From positions 62,001 through 126,000 of the forward strand of contig NZ_PIQH01000007.1 in assembly GCF_003987475.1 (NCBI RefSeq): a stretch of 64,000 nt of DNA, read 5' to 3'. This document shows positions 21,103 to 30,195 of the stretch, one piece after another. A model generated the notes under the pieces. It saw nothing but the letters and a program-made list of their open reading frames with translations, had not been told where the DNA came from and did no database searches. The translations under genes and the position numbers were made by a program. The stretch comes from Idiomarina tyrosinivorans (lineage in GTDB: Bacteria; Pseudomonadota; Gammaproteobacteria; Enterobacterales; Alteromonadaceae). Positions within the stretch are counted from its first letter, which is position 1, and each line of letters opens with the position of its first letter.

Positions 21103-23307
21103 TTACCCTTTATTGAGCTTCACTCGCTGTAACCGCAGCGCATTCATCACCACTGAGACTGAGCTCAGTGCCATCGCAGCCCCTGCTAGCCAAGGAGCTA
21201 ACAACCCGGATGCAGCAATTGGGATGCCCAAGGTGTTATAGGCGAAGGCCCAGAACAAGTTTTGGCGGATATTGCGTACCGTTAACCGGCTCATTTCTAG
21301 CGCGGTTAAAATACTGCTTAAATCGTCGCGAACTAGGGCAATATCTGCCGCTTCGATGGCGATATCGGTACCTGCGCCCATGGCAATACCGATGTCAGCA
21401 GTGGCAAGAGCCGGGGCATCGTTCACGCCATCGCCAACCATCGCGACACAGTGGCTTTGTTGCTGTAGCTTTTCGATATGTTGGGCTTTTTGTTCGGGCA
21501 ACACACCCGCAATGACTTCATCAATACCGGCTTGGTCGGCAATCGCTTGCGCAGTACGCGAGTTATCACCGCTGAGCATGACTGTTTTGATACCACGCTT
21601 TTGCAGTGCGGTGATCACCTCGGCGGCGTTATCACGAATTTTATCGGCGACCGCTAGCAAAGCCACAACCTGCTGGTCGAAGCTTGCTAACATGGCGGTT
21701 TTGCCTTGCTTTTGCAGTTGCGTCACTGTTTCTTGCCATGCACTGATGTCGATGTCCTGCTGTTGGATATATTCCAAGCTGCCGATGCGCACGGTGACGG
21801 GCTGATCGCCCTCTAGCGTGGCTTCCACACCTAAGCCTGACTTAGACGTAAACTGACTAAATGTTGCCGCCTTGGTGTCAACCGCTAAGCCCTCGACAAT
21901 GGCAGCCGCCAGCGGGTGCTCAGATTGCGACTCCAGCGCCGCAATTGCTTGGCGGACGTGCTGTTCATCGACACCCTCGGCAAATTGGCTATCGGTGAGT
22001 TGTGGCTTACCAAAAGTCAGCGTACCGGTTTTGTCGAAAACCATGGTGTCTATTGCCTGTGTGCGCTCCAACACTTCGCTACGTTTAAACAGCACACCCG
22101 CTTGCGCCGCACGGCCTGAACCCGCCATGATTGATGTTGGTGTAGCTAAGCCCAACGCACAAGGGCAGGCAATAACCAATACCGCCACCGTGGCTTGCAA
22201 TGCTGCTGAAAAATCACCCGCGGCAAACCACGTTATCCACAAAACGAAGGTCAGCGCGGCAATACCTAATACCACCGGAACAAAAATTGATGCGACCTTG
22301 TCGGCAAGGCGCTGAATCGGTGCTTTCGAATTTTGCGCTTGTTCAACCACGCGGACGATTTGTGCCAACGCCGAGTCGCTACCCACTTTGCTGACTTTGG
22401 CTTTGATAAAGCCTTGCTGGTTGACGGTGCCGCCAATCAGTTCATCACCGGGTGCTTTGCTGACCGGTACACTCTCCCCGGTTAGCATTGATTCATCAAT
22501 GGCGGTTTCGCCTTCGATGACTTCGCTATCGGCGGGGACTTGTTGGCCGGGTTTTATGTGAACAATATCGCCCACTTGCAGCTTTTCGGCCGCGATTTGT
22601 TCAACGTCACCTTTAGCGTTTTCACGCAGCGCTTGCTTTGGCTGCAACTGCAACAACTGGCGAATAGCGGAAGAAGAGTTGCCTTTGGCGCGCGCTTCGA
22701 ACCACTTACCCAACAGAATAAGGGTGATCAACACGGCACTGGTTTCGAAGTACAGACCTTCGTGTGCTTTTCCCTGCAGTGCCAAAACCAGACTGTAAAA
22801 GTATGCCGCTGAGGTACCCAGAGCGACCAACACGTCCATATTGGCAGCGCCGGCTTTAAGTGCGTGATAACTGCCACGGTAGAACTGCCAACCAATAATA
22901 AACTGCACTGGGGTGGCAAGCGCGAGCTGTACCCACGGGTTCATCAGAATATCGGGTAACGGTAGGCTAGCGGTCCAACTAAAGTGGCCGACCATGGTGT
23001 AGAGTAACGGCAGAGACAGCACTGCGGCGATAATAAACTTCCACAGCTGCTTATTTTGCTGCGCCTGTTGTTGCGCTTGATCGTTGCTGTGGTCTACCAC
23101 GCTGGCACCATAACCCGCTTCTTCCACCGCGTGGATTAACTGCTCGGGGTTAAGGTTTTCGCCCTCGACGGCGGCTACTTCGTTAGCGAAGTTGACGTTC
23201 ACATGGTTAACGCCTTTGACCCCAGACAATGCACGGTCAATGGCTTTTGCGCAACCGGCGCAACTCATGCCTTGTAGTTGTAGCTGCACAGATTTGGCTT
23301 GAGACAT
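21103..23307 (-). CDS. copA: Copper-exporting P1B-type ATPase CopA
   Basis: Encodes 734 aa. A single N-terminal heavy-metal domain carries GMSCAGCAKAID (CxxC, residues ~14-17). Then come eight membrane helices with the ion-path motif CPC (ACPCALGLATP), the phosphorylation loop DKTGTLTFG, and the hinge GDGVNDAPAL. CPC together with the C-terminal membrane residues marks a Cu(I)/Ag(I) exporter in the inner membrane. It has a strong ribosome site (AAGGAGG) and follows csoR by 9 bases, so expression is probably induced by copper through CsoR. Confidence 0.95.
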   Translation of the reverse strand: MSQAKSVQLQLQGMSCAGCAKAIDRALSGVKGVNHVNVNFANEVAAVEGENLNPEQLIHAVEEAGYGASVVDHSNDQAQQQAQQNKQLWKFIIAAVLSLPLLYTMVGHFSWTASLPLPDILMNPWVQLALATPVQFIIGWQFYRGSYHALKAGAANMDVLVALGTSAAYFYSLVLALQGKAHEGLYFETSAVLITLILLGKWFEARAKGNSSSAIRQLLQLQPKQALRENAKGDVEQIAAEKLQVGDIVHIKPGQQVPADSEVIEGETAIDESMLTGESVPVSKAPGDELIGGTVNQQGFIKAKVSKVGSDSALAQIVRVVEQAQNSKAPIQRLADKVASIFVPVVLGIAALTFVLWITWFAAGDFSAALQATVAVLVIACPCALGLATPTSIMAGSGRAAQAGVLFKRSEVLERTQAIDTMVFDKTGTLTFGKPQLTDSQFAEGVDEQHVRQAIAALESQSEHPLAAAIVEGLAVDTKAATFSQFTSKSGLGVEATLEGDQPVTVRIGSLEYIQQQDIDISAWQETVTQLQKQGKTAMLASFDQQVVALLAVADKIRDNAAEVITALQKRGIKTVMLSGDNSRTAQAIADQAGIDEVIAGVLPEQKAQHIEKLQQQSHCVAMVGDGVNDAPALATADIGIAMGAGTDIAIEAADIALVRDDLSSILTALEMSRLTVRNIRQNLFWAFAYNTLGIPIAASGLLAPWLAGAAMALSSVSVVMNALRLQRVKLNKG

Positions 23308-23316
23308 ACTGCCTCC

Positions 23317-23604
23317 TTATCGTTTCAGCAAGCGTTCGATGGTGGCGTCCAACTCATCGAGCACGGCGTCGTCGCCGTCGGCCAGACGGTGCTTAACACA
23401 CGTATGCATGTGTTGGCTCAATAATTTACGGGCAACCCCGTTTAATGCCGATTGGATTGACGCCAATTGGGTCAGAACATCATCACAGTAGGTATCGTTG
23501 TCGATCATTTTTTGCAGACCACGAACTTGGCCTTCGATACGCGCGAGACGCTGACTGAGGTTCTTCTTTAGCCCCTCTGGATGCGGTACTACGGTATAGT
23601 CCAT
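23317..23604 (-). CDS. csoR: CsoR-like copper-sensing repressor (CsoR/RcnR family)
   Basis: Encodes 95 aa, all helical. GLKKNLSQRLARIEGQVRGLQKMI is the family DNA-binding face (read in two halves). The metal site matches CsoR: Cys in TYCDDVL, then His and Cys in HMHTC (HxxxC). This Cys-His-Cys set favours Cu(I) over Ni/Co (RcnR) or formaldehyde (FrmR). It precedes copA in one operon and likely represses it from the operator at 23633-23658. Confidence 0.9.
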   Translation of the reverse strand: MDYTVVPHPEGLKKNLSQRLARIEGQVRGLQKMIDNDTYCDDVLTQLASIQSALNGVARKLLSQHMHTCVKHRLADGDDAVLDELDATIERLLKR

Positions 23605-23632
23605 ACATTACTCCAATAATGGATGATGACCT

Positions 23633-23658
23633 TATAGTATACCCCCGTACCCTATATT
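23633..23658. promoter_or_regulatory. Putative CsoR operator and csoR-copA promoter
   Basis: The segment includes TATACCCCCGTACCC flanked by TATA on both sides; read on the minus strand it gives GGGTACGGGGGTATA, close to the G-tract pseudo-palindromes bound by CsoR proteins. TATACT (minus strand) at its edge can act as -10, with TTGCAA about 15 bases upstream. It lies 29-54 bases before the csoR start. Confidence 0.6.
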
Positions 23659-23736
23659 GCAAGTTTGCAAATCATTTGCTGAGTAAGTGGCAGATCAGCG
23701 AAGAGCGACTACACTTGAGCGATATTGACTGATTGT

Positions 23737-23753
23737 TGTGCTATTTTAGTGCG
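23737..23753. promoter_or_regulatory. Weak upstream NtrC-like site of glnA
   Basis: TGTGCTATTTTAGTGCG resembles the NtrC box TGCAC-N7-GTGCA, mainly in its right half. Its centre is 21 bp (two helical turns) from the strong site at 23759-23773, the phasing expected for cooperative NtrC binding. Confidence 0.4.
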
Positions 23754-23758
23754 AAAAC

Positions 23759-23773
23759 GCACCAAAATGGTGC
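23759..23773. promoter_or_regulatory. NtrC binding site upstream of glnA
   Basis: GCACCAAAATGGTGC is a near-perfect dyad (GCACCA-N3-TGGTGC) matching the NtrC enhancer consensus. Its centre lies about 107 bp upstream of the expected sigma-54 start, the distance known for the E. coli glnAp2 enhancer. Confidence 0.85.
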
Positions 23774-23847
23774 GATAATGATTTTGAAGCTGTGCTAAAC
23801 AATACCGGAAATATCTAAGCTGATGTTTTTATTGCGCTTTTATGTTA

Positions 23848-23863
23848 TGGCACGGTGGTTGCT
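23848..23863 (+). promoter_or_regulatory. Sigma-54 promoter of glnA
   Basis: TGGCACGGTGGTTGCT fits the -24/-12 consensus TGGCAC-N5-TTGCW exactly, with GG and GC separated by 10 bases. It lies 86 bases before the glnA ATG and downstream of the NtrC sites. The 344-base gap between csoR and glnA holds this, the NtrC sites and the CsoR operator; nothing else was seen in it. Confidence 0.9.
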
Positions 23864-23948
23864 TTGCATCATGCAAAGCGAATTTAGTCGCACCAACGGG
23901 TATAACGCCCAACCATTAGGTTACTGTTGAACGATCGTGGAGGATCTC

Positions 23949-25358
23949 ATGTCATTCAGTAAGATTTTAGACGCCATCAAAGAGCATGACGTTAAGTTTG
24001 TTGATTTACGTTTCACCGACACCAAAGGTAAAGAGCAACACGTAACCATCCCAGTATCGCAGATCGATGACGACTTTTTCGAGAGCGGCAAAATGTTTGA
24101 CGGCTCTTCTATTTCTGGCTGGAAAGGCATTAACGAATCAGACATGGTGTTGATGCCAGACCCAGAAACCTTGGTGCTGGACCCGTTTGCGAATGACCAA
24201 ACCCTAAATGTGCGTTGCGATATTTTAGAGCCAGACACCATGCAAGGTTACGACCGTGACCCGCGCTCTATCGCCAAACGTGCCGAAGAATATTTACAAG
24301 CGTCCGGCATTGCCGACGAAGCCTATTTTGGTCCTGAGCCAGAGTTCTTCTTGTTCAATGACGTTCGCTTCCACACCGACATGAGCGGATCTTTCTACAA
24401 GATCGATGCCGACGAAGCTAAGTGGAACTCAGGCCGTGACTATGCCGAAGGCAACATGGCGCACCGTCCTGGCGTGAAAGGCGGTTACTTCCCAGTACCA
24501 CCAGTGGACTCAGCACACGACATCCGTGGCACCATGAGCTTGGTCATGGAAGATATGGGCTTAGTGGTAGAAGCGCACCACCACGAAGTGGCAACTGCGG
24601 GTCAAAACGAGGTAGCAACCCGTTTCAACACTCTAGTGACCAAAGCTGACGAGCTGCAAGTATACAAATATGTGGTGCACAACGTTGCTCATTCTTATGG
24701 CATGACCGCGACCTTTATGCCAAAACCGTTGGTGGGTGATAACGGTTCAGGTATGCACGTGCACATGTCACTGTCTAAAGGTGGCCAGAACTTGTTTGCG
24801 GGTGACCAATACGCTGGTTTAAGCGAAACCGCTCTGTACTACATCGGCGGCATTATCAAACACGCTCGTGCGATTAATGCCTTTGCCAATCCAGCGACCA
24901 ATTCTTACAAGCGTTTGGTCCCGGGCTTTGAAGCGCCGGTAATGTTAGCCTACTCGGCACGTAACCGTTCTGCATCAATTCGGATTCCATTGGTTTCAAG
25001 TGCCAAGGGACGCCGCATTGAAGTACGTTTCCCAGACCCAGCTGCGAACCCTTACTTAGCCTTCACCGCATTGTTAATGGCGGGCTTGGACGGTATCCGT
25101 AACAAGATCCACCCTGGTGATGCGATGGACAAAGATTTATACAACTTGCCACCAGAAGAAGCCAAAGATATCCCAACAGTGTGCCACTCGTTAGAAATGG
25201 CGTTGGAAGCATTGGATAACGACCGCGACTTCTTGAAGCAAGGTGGCGTTATGTCAGATGATATGATCGATGCTTACATTGCGTTGAAGTACAACGAAGT
25301 AGAAACCTTGAAGAAAACCACTCACCCAGTGGAATTCGATATGTACTACAGCGTTTAA
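23949..25358 (+). CDS. glnA: Type I glutamine synthetase
   Basis: From ATG 23949 the protein is 469 aa, the length of enterobacterial GlnA. The signature segments [36 protein letters not shown] and NRSASIRIP are present. The adenylylation loop DLYNLPPEE near residue 397 keeps its Tyr. It forms dodecamers and makes glutamine from glutamate, ammonia and ATP. GGAGG precedes this ATG, which is better than an in-frame GTG/TTG 12 bases earlier. Controlled by the sigma-54 promoter and NtrC sites upstream, and followed by a strong terminator before glnL. Confidence 0.98.
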   Translation: MSFSKILDAIKEHDVKFVDLRFTDTKGKEQHVTIPVSQIDDDFFESGKMFDGSSISGWKGINESDMVLMPDPETLVLDPFANDQTLNVRCDILEPDTMQGYDRDPRSIAKRAEEYLQASGIADEAYFGPEPEFFLFNDVRFHTDMSGSFYKIDADEAKWNSGRDYAEGNMAHRPGVKGGYFPVPPVDSAHDIRGTMSLVMEDMGLVVEAHHHEVATAGQNEVATRFNTLVTKADELQVYKYVVHNVAHSYGMTATFMPKPLVGDNGSGMHVHMSLSKGGQNLFAGDQYAGLSETALYYIGGIIKHARAINAFANPATNSYKRLVPGFEAPVMLAYSARNRSASIRIPLVSSAKGRRIEVRFPDPAANPYLAFTALLMAGLDGIRNKIHPGDAMDKDLYNLPPEEAKDIPTVCHSLEMALEALDNDRDFLKQGGVMSDDMIDAYIALKYNEVETLKKTTHPVEFDMYYSV

Positions 25359-25371
25359 GCGCAACCCAAGC

Positions 25372-25403
25372 GCGGGGGAGCCAATCTCCCCCGCCGTTTT
25401 TTT
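25372..25403 (+). terminator. Rho-independent terminator after glnA
   Basis: GCGGGGGAG and CTCCCCCGC pair as a 9-bp stem with loop CCAAT, followed after two bases by seven T. It limits read-through from the strong glnA promoter into glnLG. Confidence 0.93.
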
Positions 25404-25443
25404 GTTCATTTTTACCTTCGGGGCTGGTCAAAAAGCTTCGCAT

Positions 25444-25458
25444 GCACCAAAATAGTGC
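25444..25458. promoter_or_regulatory. NtrC binding site before glnL
   Basis: GCACCAAAATAGTGC differs from the glnA enhancer site by one base. It lies 20 bases before the glnL GTG start, the position of the NtrC site that represses glnL transcription in enteric bacteria. Autorepression of glnLG is inferred. Confidence 0.8.
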
Positions 25459-25478
25459 AAAGCTATGAGAGGTGTTTT

Positions 25479-26528
25479 GTGTCCCATCAATTGTTACTCG
25501 ATCAACTGCAGACCGCCGTTGTCATCCTGAATCCACAATTGCAGATAGATTCGGTGAATGCTGCCGCCGAAACGCTGCTGGATAATAGCGCGTCACGATT
25601 ACGCCAACAGCCGTTTTTGAGCCTGTTTCGCAGTACTTCTTTGAACCCGCAATGGCTTCAACAGTGCCTGCTAGAGCAACAGTCCGTTTCCGACAGCGAA
25701 GTCGTGCTGGAACTACACAATCACCATCGCCTGACCGTAGAACTGCTAGCTCAGCCACTAACGGTTGCGCCGTGGCAAGGCCACATGCTGCTGGAAATGC
25801 GGCAAATCGATCAAATTCAACGGATTAACCAAGAAGCACGGCAGCAACAACAATTGTTGGCTGCGCAGGCGTTGGTGCGTGGTTTAGCTCACGAAATCAA
25901 AAACCCGTTGGGTGGTTTACGCGGCGCCGCGCAGCTACTCGAGCGTGAGCTATACGACGAAGAGCAACGCGAATATACCCGTTTAATCATGGCGCAGGCC
26001 GATCGTTTGCGGGGCTTGGTCGACCGCTTATTGGGACCGAACCAGGTACCAGACAAGCAATGGATTAACCCACATAAGGTGCTGGAGCACGCCAGCCGCA
26101 TGGTGGCATTGGAGAACCCAGAGTTAACCTTGGTGCGTGATTATGACCCGTCGTTACCAGACTTGTGGGTAGCGCCAGATGCCATTGAACAAGTGGTTTT
26201 GAATATCTTGCAAAACGCGGCACAAGCAACTGATAGCCGAGGCAAAGTGACCGTTCGTACCCGAGTACTGCACCAACAAACGTTGTACGGTCGGCGTTAT
26301 AAACAATGTGCTGTGATTGCCATCAGCGATGATGGCCCGGGCATTCCGCCGCAACTGCGCGAGACCTTGTTTTACCCGATGGTAACCGGGCGTGCCAATG
26401 GCACCGGGCTGGGGTTATCGATTGCTCAGTCGCTGGTGCACCAACACGACGGCAAAATTGCGTTAAACCCAGAGTCGGAACATACCGAGTTTTTGATTTA
26501 TCTGCCCTACCAGGAGGCTGAAGCATGA
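25479..26528 (+). CDS. glnL: Nitrogen regulation sensor kinase NtrB (GlnL)
   Basis: From GTG 25479 the protein is 349 aa, equal to E. coli NtrB. An N-terminal PAS domain (QTAVVILNPQLQIDSVNAAA) precedes the phosphoacceptor helix with GLAHEIKNPLGGLRGAAQLL and the ATP-binding domain (NILQNAAQA, DDGPGIP, GTGLGLSIAQSL). It phosphorylates NtrC when nitrogen is scarce and is switched to phosphatase by PII. GAGAGGTG lies 4 bases before this GTG; an upstream GTG at 25455 falls inside the NtrC site and was rejected. Its stop overlaps glnG by 4 bases. Confidence 0.96.
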   Translation: MSHQLLLDQLQTAVVILNPQLQIDSVNAAAETLLDNSASRLRQQPFLSLFRSTSLNPQWLQQCLLEQQSVSDSEVVLELHNHHRLTVELLAQPLTVAPWQGHMLLEMRQIDQIQRINQEARQQQQLLAAQALVRGLAHEIKNPLGGLRGAAQLLERELYDEEQREYTRLIMAQADRLRGLVDRLLGPNQVPDKQWINPHKVLEHASRMVALENPELTLVRDYDPSLPDLWVAPDAIEQVVLNILQNAAQATDSRGKVTVRTRVLHQQTLYGRRYKQCAVIAISDDGPGIPPQLRETLFYPMVTGRANGTGLGLSIAQSLVHQHDGKIALNPESEHTEFLIYLPYQEAEA

Positions 26529-27928
26529 GCCAAAAACCGTTGCTATGGGTAGTTGACGACGACGAGTCTATTCGTTGGGTATTGGAACGTGCGTTCCGTA
26601 AACAGCCTTTTACCACCGAAAGTTTTGCCAGTGCCGATGCATTGTTCCAAGCGCTAGAACAGCAGCAGCCAGATGTGGTGCTTACCGATGTGCGGATGCC
26701 CGGAAAAGATGGCATGGTGCTATTAGCGCATTTACAGCAGCATTGGCCCAGCATTCCGGTGGTAGTGATGACGGCGCATTCCGATCTCGACAGTGCGGTG
26801 CAAGCGTTTAAGGGTGGCGCTTTTGAGTATTTACCGAAGCCATTTGACGTTGACGAAGCGGTTGCCACGGTCGAGCGCGCATTGCGACAACGGCAAGCAA
26901 CTGCGCCCCAGACCCCGACAGCGACTGACACTGAAGCCGAGTTGATTGGTGAAGCGCCGGCCATGCAAGAAGTCTTTAGAGCCATTGGACGTTTATCACG
27001 GTCTAGTGTGAGTGTGTTGCTGACGGGCGAGTCGGGGACCGGTAAGGAGTTAGTGGCGCGGGCGCTACATGCACACAGTCCGCGTGCGGAAAAGCCGTTT
27101 GTGGCGTTGAATATGGCGGCGATCCCGAACGATTTGATTGAATCTGAGTTATTCGGTCATGAAAAAGGCGCCTTTACCGGCGCTGATAAACGCCGCAAAG
27201 GTCGCTTTGAGCAAGCGAATGGTGGCACCCTGTTTTTGGATGAGATTGGCGATATGCCGTTAGCCGTGCAAACACGGTTATTGCGTGTGTTGGCCGAAGG
27301 GCAGTTTTATCCGGTCGGCGGTCACCAGTCGGTGAGCGTGGATGTAAGGATTATTGCCGCAACGCACCGCGGTTTAGAAAACTTGGTGGCGGAACAGCGC
27401 TTTCGGGAAGATTTGTACCACCGCTTAAACGTTATTCGCTTACGTTTACCACCGCTGCGCGAGCGGGCGAGCGATATTCCGACGTTGGCTCGCTACTTTT
27501 TGCAACAAGCCGCGATCGAGCTTGATGTTGCCAGTAAGCAACTGACTAAAGCGGCAGAGCAGGCAATGATGCAGCAACGCTGGCCGGGCAATGTGCGGCA
27601 GTTACAAAATACGTGCCGTTGGCTCACGGTAATGGCGCCTGCGACACAAGTGTCTGTCGACGACTTACCAGAGGATATATTTGCCAGTGTCAGCCATACT
27701 GAAGAGACGCAGGCGGTGGAGCAAGATGACTGGTTAGCGGCTTTTGCGGCGCAATTAAGAAACCAAACCGCTGAACACGATGTCTTAGCAGAATTGGTAG
27801 AGCAAATGGAGCGCCAAGCGATAACCATAGCCTTGGAAAAAACGGGCGGCCACAAACAGCGGGCCGCCGAATGGCTAGGATGGGGAAGGAACACCTTAAC
27901 CCGAAAGATCCAACAATTTGGATTGTAA
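26525..27928 (+). CDS. glnG: Nitrogen response regulator NtrC (GlnG), sigma-54 activator
   Basis: Encodes 467 aa in three domains. The receiver domain has VDDDESIRWVLERA and the phosphoacceptor in TDVRMPGKDG. The AAA+ domain has Walker A GESGTGKE and the sigma-54 contact GAFTGA. The C-terminal Fis-type HTH is GGHKQRAAEWLGWGRNTLTRKI. It drives sigma-54 promoters such as that of glnA and binds the dyads found here. An ATGA overlap with glnL indicates coupled translation. Confidence 0.97.
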   Translation: MSQKPLLWVVDDDESIRWVLERAFRKQPFTTESFASADALFQALEQQQPDVVLTDVRMPGKDGMVLLAHLQQHWPSIPVVVMTAHSDLDSAVQAFKGGAFEYLPKPFDVDEAVATVERALRQRQATAPQTPTATDTEAELIGEAPAMQEVFRAIGRLSRSSVSVLLTGESGTGKELVARALHAHSPRAEKPFVALNMAAIPNDLIESELFGHEKGAFTGADKRRKGRFEQANGGTLFLDEIGDMPLAVQTRLLRVLAEGQFYPVGGHQSVSVDVRIIAATHRGLENLVAEQRFREDLYHRLNVIRLRLPPLRERASDIPTLARYFLQQAAIELDVASKQLTKAAEQAMMQQRWPGNVRQLQNTCRWLTVMAPATQVSVDDLPEDIFASVSHTEETQAVEQDDWLAAFAAQLRNQTAEHDVLAELVEQMERQAITIALEKTGGHKQRAAEWLGWGRNTLTRKIQQFGL

Positions 27929-28002
27929 TTCGGGCGCTAGCGTTCCAAGGCATCACAGGCTTAAGTGTGACAGAGTCACGCGATTGAGAAAGCCCCTCGG
28001 GG

Positions 28003-28018
28003 GTAAAAGTTATGTAAA
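28003..28018 (+). promoter_or_regulatory. Cpx box upstream of cpxR
   Basis: GTAAA-AGTTAT-GTAAA is a tandem pair of CpxR half-sites with a 6-base spacer (classical sites have about 5). It lies 73 bases before the cpxR ATG, suggesting autoregulation of cpxRA. Confidence 0.6.
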
Positions 28019-28090
28019 GAATGGCGAAAAAATCGCTCAAATCTTTACATTAGGAAGGCATCAAGTAGTCACAGAGGACATTGAACTGCC

Positions 28091-28771
28091 ATGACACATA
28101 ACGTTTTGCTGATTGATGACGACGCAGAAATGTCGGCAATGCTGACCGAGTTGCTCCGCCGTGAGGGCGTAGAGTTGACCTGCGTAGAAGACGGAGAAAC
28201 CGGTTTGGAAAAAGCCTTGCGCGGTGACTTCGAGCTGATTTTGCTCGACGTTATGTTGCCCGGCATTGATGGTATGCAGTTGTTACAACGGCTGCGCCAA
28301 CAGCACCGTGACACCGCTGTGCTGATGTTAACCGCCCGCGGCGATGACGAAGACCGGGTGATGGGGCTTGAACTTGGCGCTGACGATTACCTACCGAAGC
28401 CGTTTAATCCACGCGAGCTTGTTGCTCGGGTAAAAGCGCTATTGCGCCGCGCTCCGAACACTACCGTTATTAATGAAACGCTGAAGTTCAGTGGTTTTGC
28501 ATTGGATCCAACGCGTGCCGAAGTCACTTGCGACGAGGCCGAGCTGATTCTAACACCGACCGAATTTGATATTTTGCGGGCGCTGATGCAGCAGCCCGGT
28601 CAGTTAGTGAGTAAAGACCAACTGTCTGTGGCGGCATTAGGGCGCAAGCTGGCACCCTTCGACCGCAGCCTAGACGTGCATATTAGTAATATTCGGAAAA
28701 AGCTTCCCGCGCGTAGCGAGCGCATTCAGACCGTTCGTGGGCGAGGATACCGGTTGGTTGAATTGTCATGA
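28091..28771 (+). CDS. cpxR: Response regulator CpxR (OmpR family)
   Basis: Encodes 226 aa. The receiver domain has LLIDDDAEM, phosphoacceptor Asp in LILLDVMLPGIDG, and conserved Thr/Lys in MLTARG and LPKPFNP. The C-terminal winged helix includes LTPTEFDILRALM and FDRSLDVHISNIRKKL. The closest recalled match is CpxR, regulator of the envelope-stress response to misfolded periplasmic or inner-membrane proteins. It overlaps cpxA by 4 bases. No cpxP is adjacent in the usual divergent position. Confidence 0.9.
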   Translation: MTHNVLLIDDDAEMSAMLTELLRREGVELTCVEDGETGLEKALRGDFELILLDVMLPGIDGMQLLQRLRQQHRDTAVLMLTARGDDEDRVMGLELGADDYLPKPFNPRELVARVKALLRRAPNTTVINETLKFSGFALDPTRAEVTCDEAELILTPTEFDILRALMQQPGQLVSKDQLSVAALGRKLAPFDRSLDVHISNIRKKLPARSERIQTVRGRGYRLVELS

Positions 28772-30117
28772 AGCCACGGCGGACGCGATGGTATCGCTCA
28801 CTATCATTGCGCCTGCTGGTGCTGTTTTGGGTGTTGTTATTCATCACCGCAAGCAGCGGCTACCTGTTGGCTGTGTGGAAATCGGCACCACCTAAGCCAG
28901 AGCCGCTTAGCGACGACATTCGCAATACCTTGCAACCGCTGTTGAGCGACTTTAATACCTTTCAATCGATGCTGCCCGGGCGCCTTGTTGCTGGTGATTA
29001 CCGAGTGGCGGCGAAGTTGTCGGCACAAGGTCCGCAGCGTTTGCTGATAGATGAAGGGATGCAAGTAAATTATGGTTCGATGTTGCTGCCGATGTTGGAA
29101 TCGGAAAAGGCACAGCAACTGGCGCTAACTGAATGGCTGTTTGTCGGCCCGTTTAGCCTTGAAGGCACGCGCTTAATTCTGGCGCGACCGTTAAAAGCCA
29201 GCGAGTTATACGACAAAGAACAGCTCGAACGGCAAACCCAAGATGCCAGAGCATACACCTTGATCATTGGCAGCGGTCTGTTCGCGTTGCTGCTCGGCTT
29301 CTGGTTAGTCCGTCCGATAAAACGCCTGATTGGCGCTACCCGAGAGATCGCCAAGGGTAGCCTAGAGCCTACCTTAAAGCGCCTACCTAAACGCGGTGAT
29401 GAGATTGGTGAACTCGCTCGCGCATTACAGACCACTGCGCGTGATTTGGCGATTTCACGTGATGCACAGCGGCGCTTGCTAAGCGATGTATCGCACGAGC
29501 TACGGTCGCCCATGGCACGGATGCAAGTGGCGGTAGATTTAGGCGAACCGGAAGACGCGGAAAGCAATCCGCATTGGCAGCAACTGCGGCGTGATATTGA
29601 CCGCCTGAGCCAAATTATTGATCGCATTCTGTCGCTGTCGCGGCTAGAAAATGGCTTGGTTGAATTAGAAAAGCAGCCGCTCGATTTAGCCAAGCTGGTT
29701 GACCAACTGATCGACGATTTAAGCTATGCTGACAGCGAAGCAGAAAAGCGTTTGCAGCGTATCGGCGGTGACAATTTGTTGGTAAATAGCGATGCAGAAT
29801 TACTCCGCTTAATTATCGAAAACCTTAGCCGTAACGCCTTGCATTACAGTGATGGCAAAGTGCAGATTCAATTGCAGGACGGCGCGGAGGAGTATCAGAT
29901 TAGTATTCGTGACCATGGTCCCGGCGTTGATGAACAAACGCTGGCGAAACTGTTTACGCCCTTCTATCGTGGCGACCCAGCGCGCAATCATAAAGCTGGC
30001 GTGGGGTTAGGGCTCGCCCTTAGCCAACGTGCGACGCGCGTGCTCGGCGGCGAGATTAATGCCGCGAATCATCCACAAGGTGGGTTGCAGGTAACCATCC
30101 GCTTACCGCTCGACTAG
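28768..30117 (+). CDS. cpxA: Envelope-stress sensor histidine kinase CpxA
   Basis: Encodes 449 aa. An N-terminal membrane helix (~12-34), a periplasmic sensor of ~130 residues and a second helix (~168-186) are followed by HAMP, HisKA (LLSDVSHELRSPMARMQ, with the phosphorylated His) and HATPase (NLSRNALHYS, DHGPGVDE, GVGLGLALS). The H-box sequence matches the CpxA subgroup. It phosphorylates CpxR in response to envelope damage. Confidence 0.9.
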   Translation: MKPRRTRWYRSLSLRLLVLFWVLLFITASSGYLLAVWKSAPPKPEPLSDDIRNTLQPLLSDFNTFQSMLPGRLVAGDYRVAAKLSAQGPQRLLIDEGMQVNYGSMLLPMLESEKAQQLALTEWLFVGPFSLEGTRLILARPLKASELYDKEQLERQTQDARAYTLIIGSGLFALLLGFWLVRPIKRLIGATREIAKGSLEPTLKRLPKRGDEIGELARALQTTARDLAISRDAQRRLLSDVSHELRSPMARMQVAVDLGEPEDAESNPHWQQLRRDIDRLSQIIDRILSLSRLENGLVELEKQPLDLAKLVDQLIDDLSYADSEAEKRLQRIGGDNLLVNSDAELLRLIIENLSRNALHYSDGKVQIQLQDGAEEYQISIRDHGPGVDEQTLAKLFTPFYRGDPARNHKAGVGLGLALSQRATRVLGGEINAANHPQGGLQVTIRLPLD

Positions 30118-30195
30118 ACTTCTCTGTTGCTTCCGTTATCCTGAGCTCTGGTCATCCGCCAAACAATTGGCATTAGCGGCAGTAGAAGGAAACCG

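Noticed and set aside
25455-25478. Earlier GTG start for glnL
   Set aside because: It lies inside the NtrC site; the GTG at 25479 has a good ribosome site and gives 349 residues as in E. coli.
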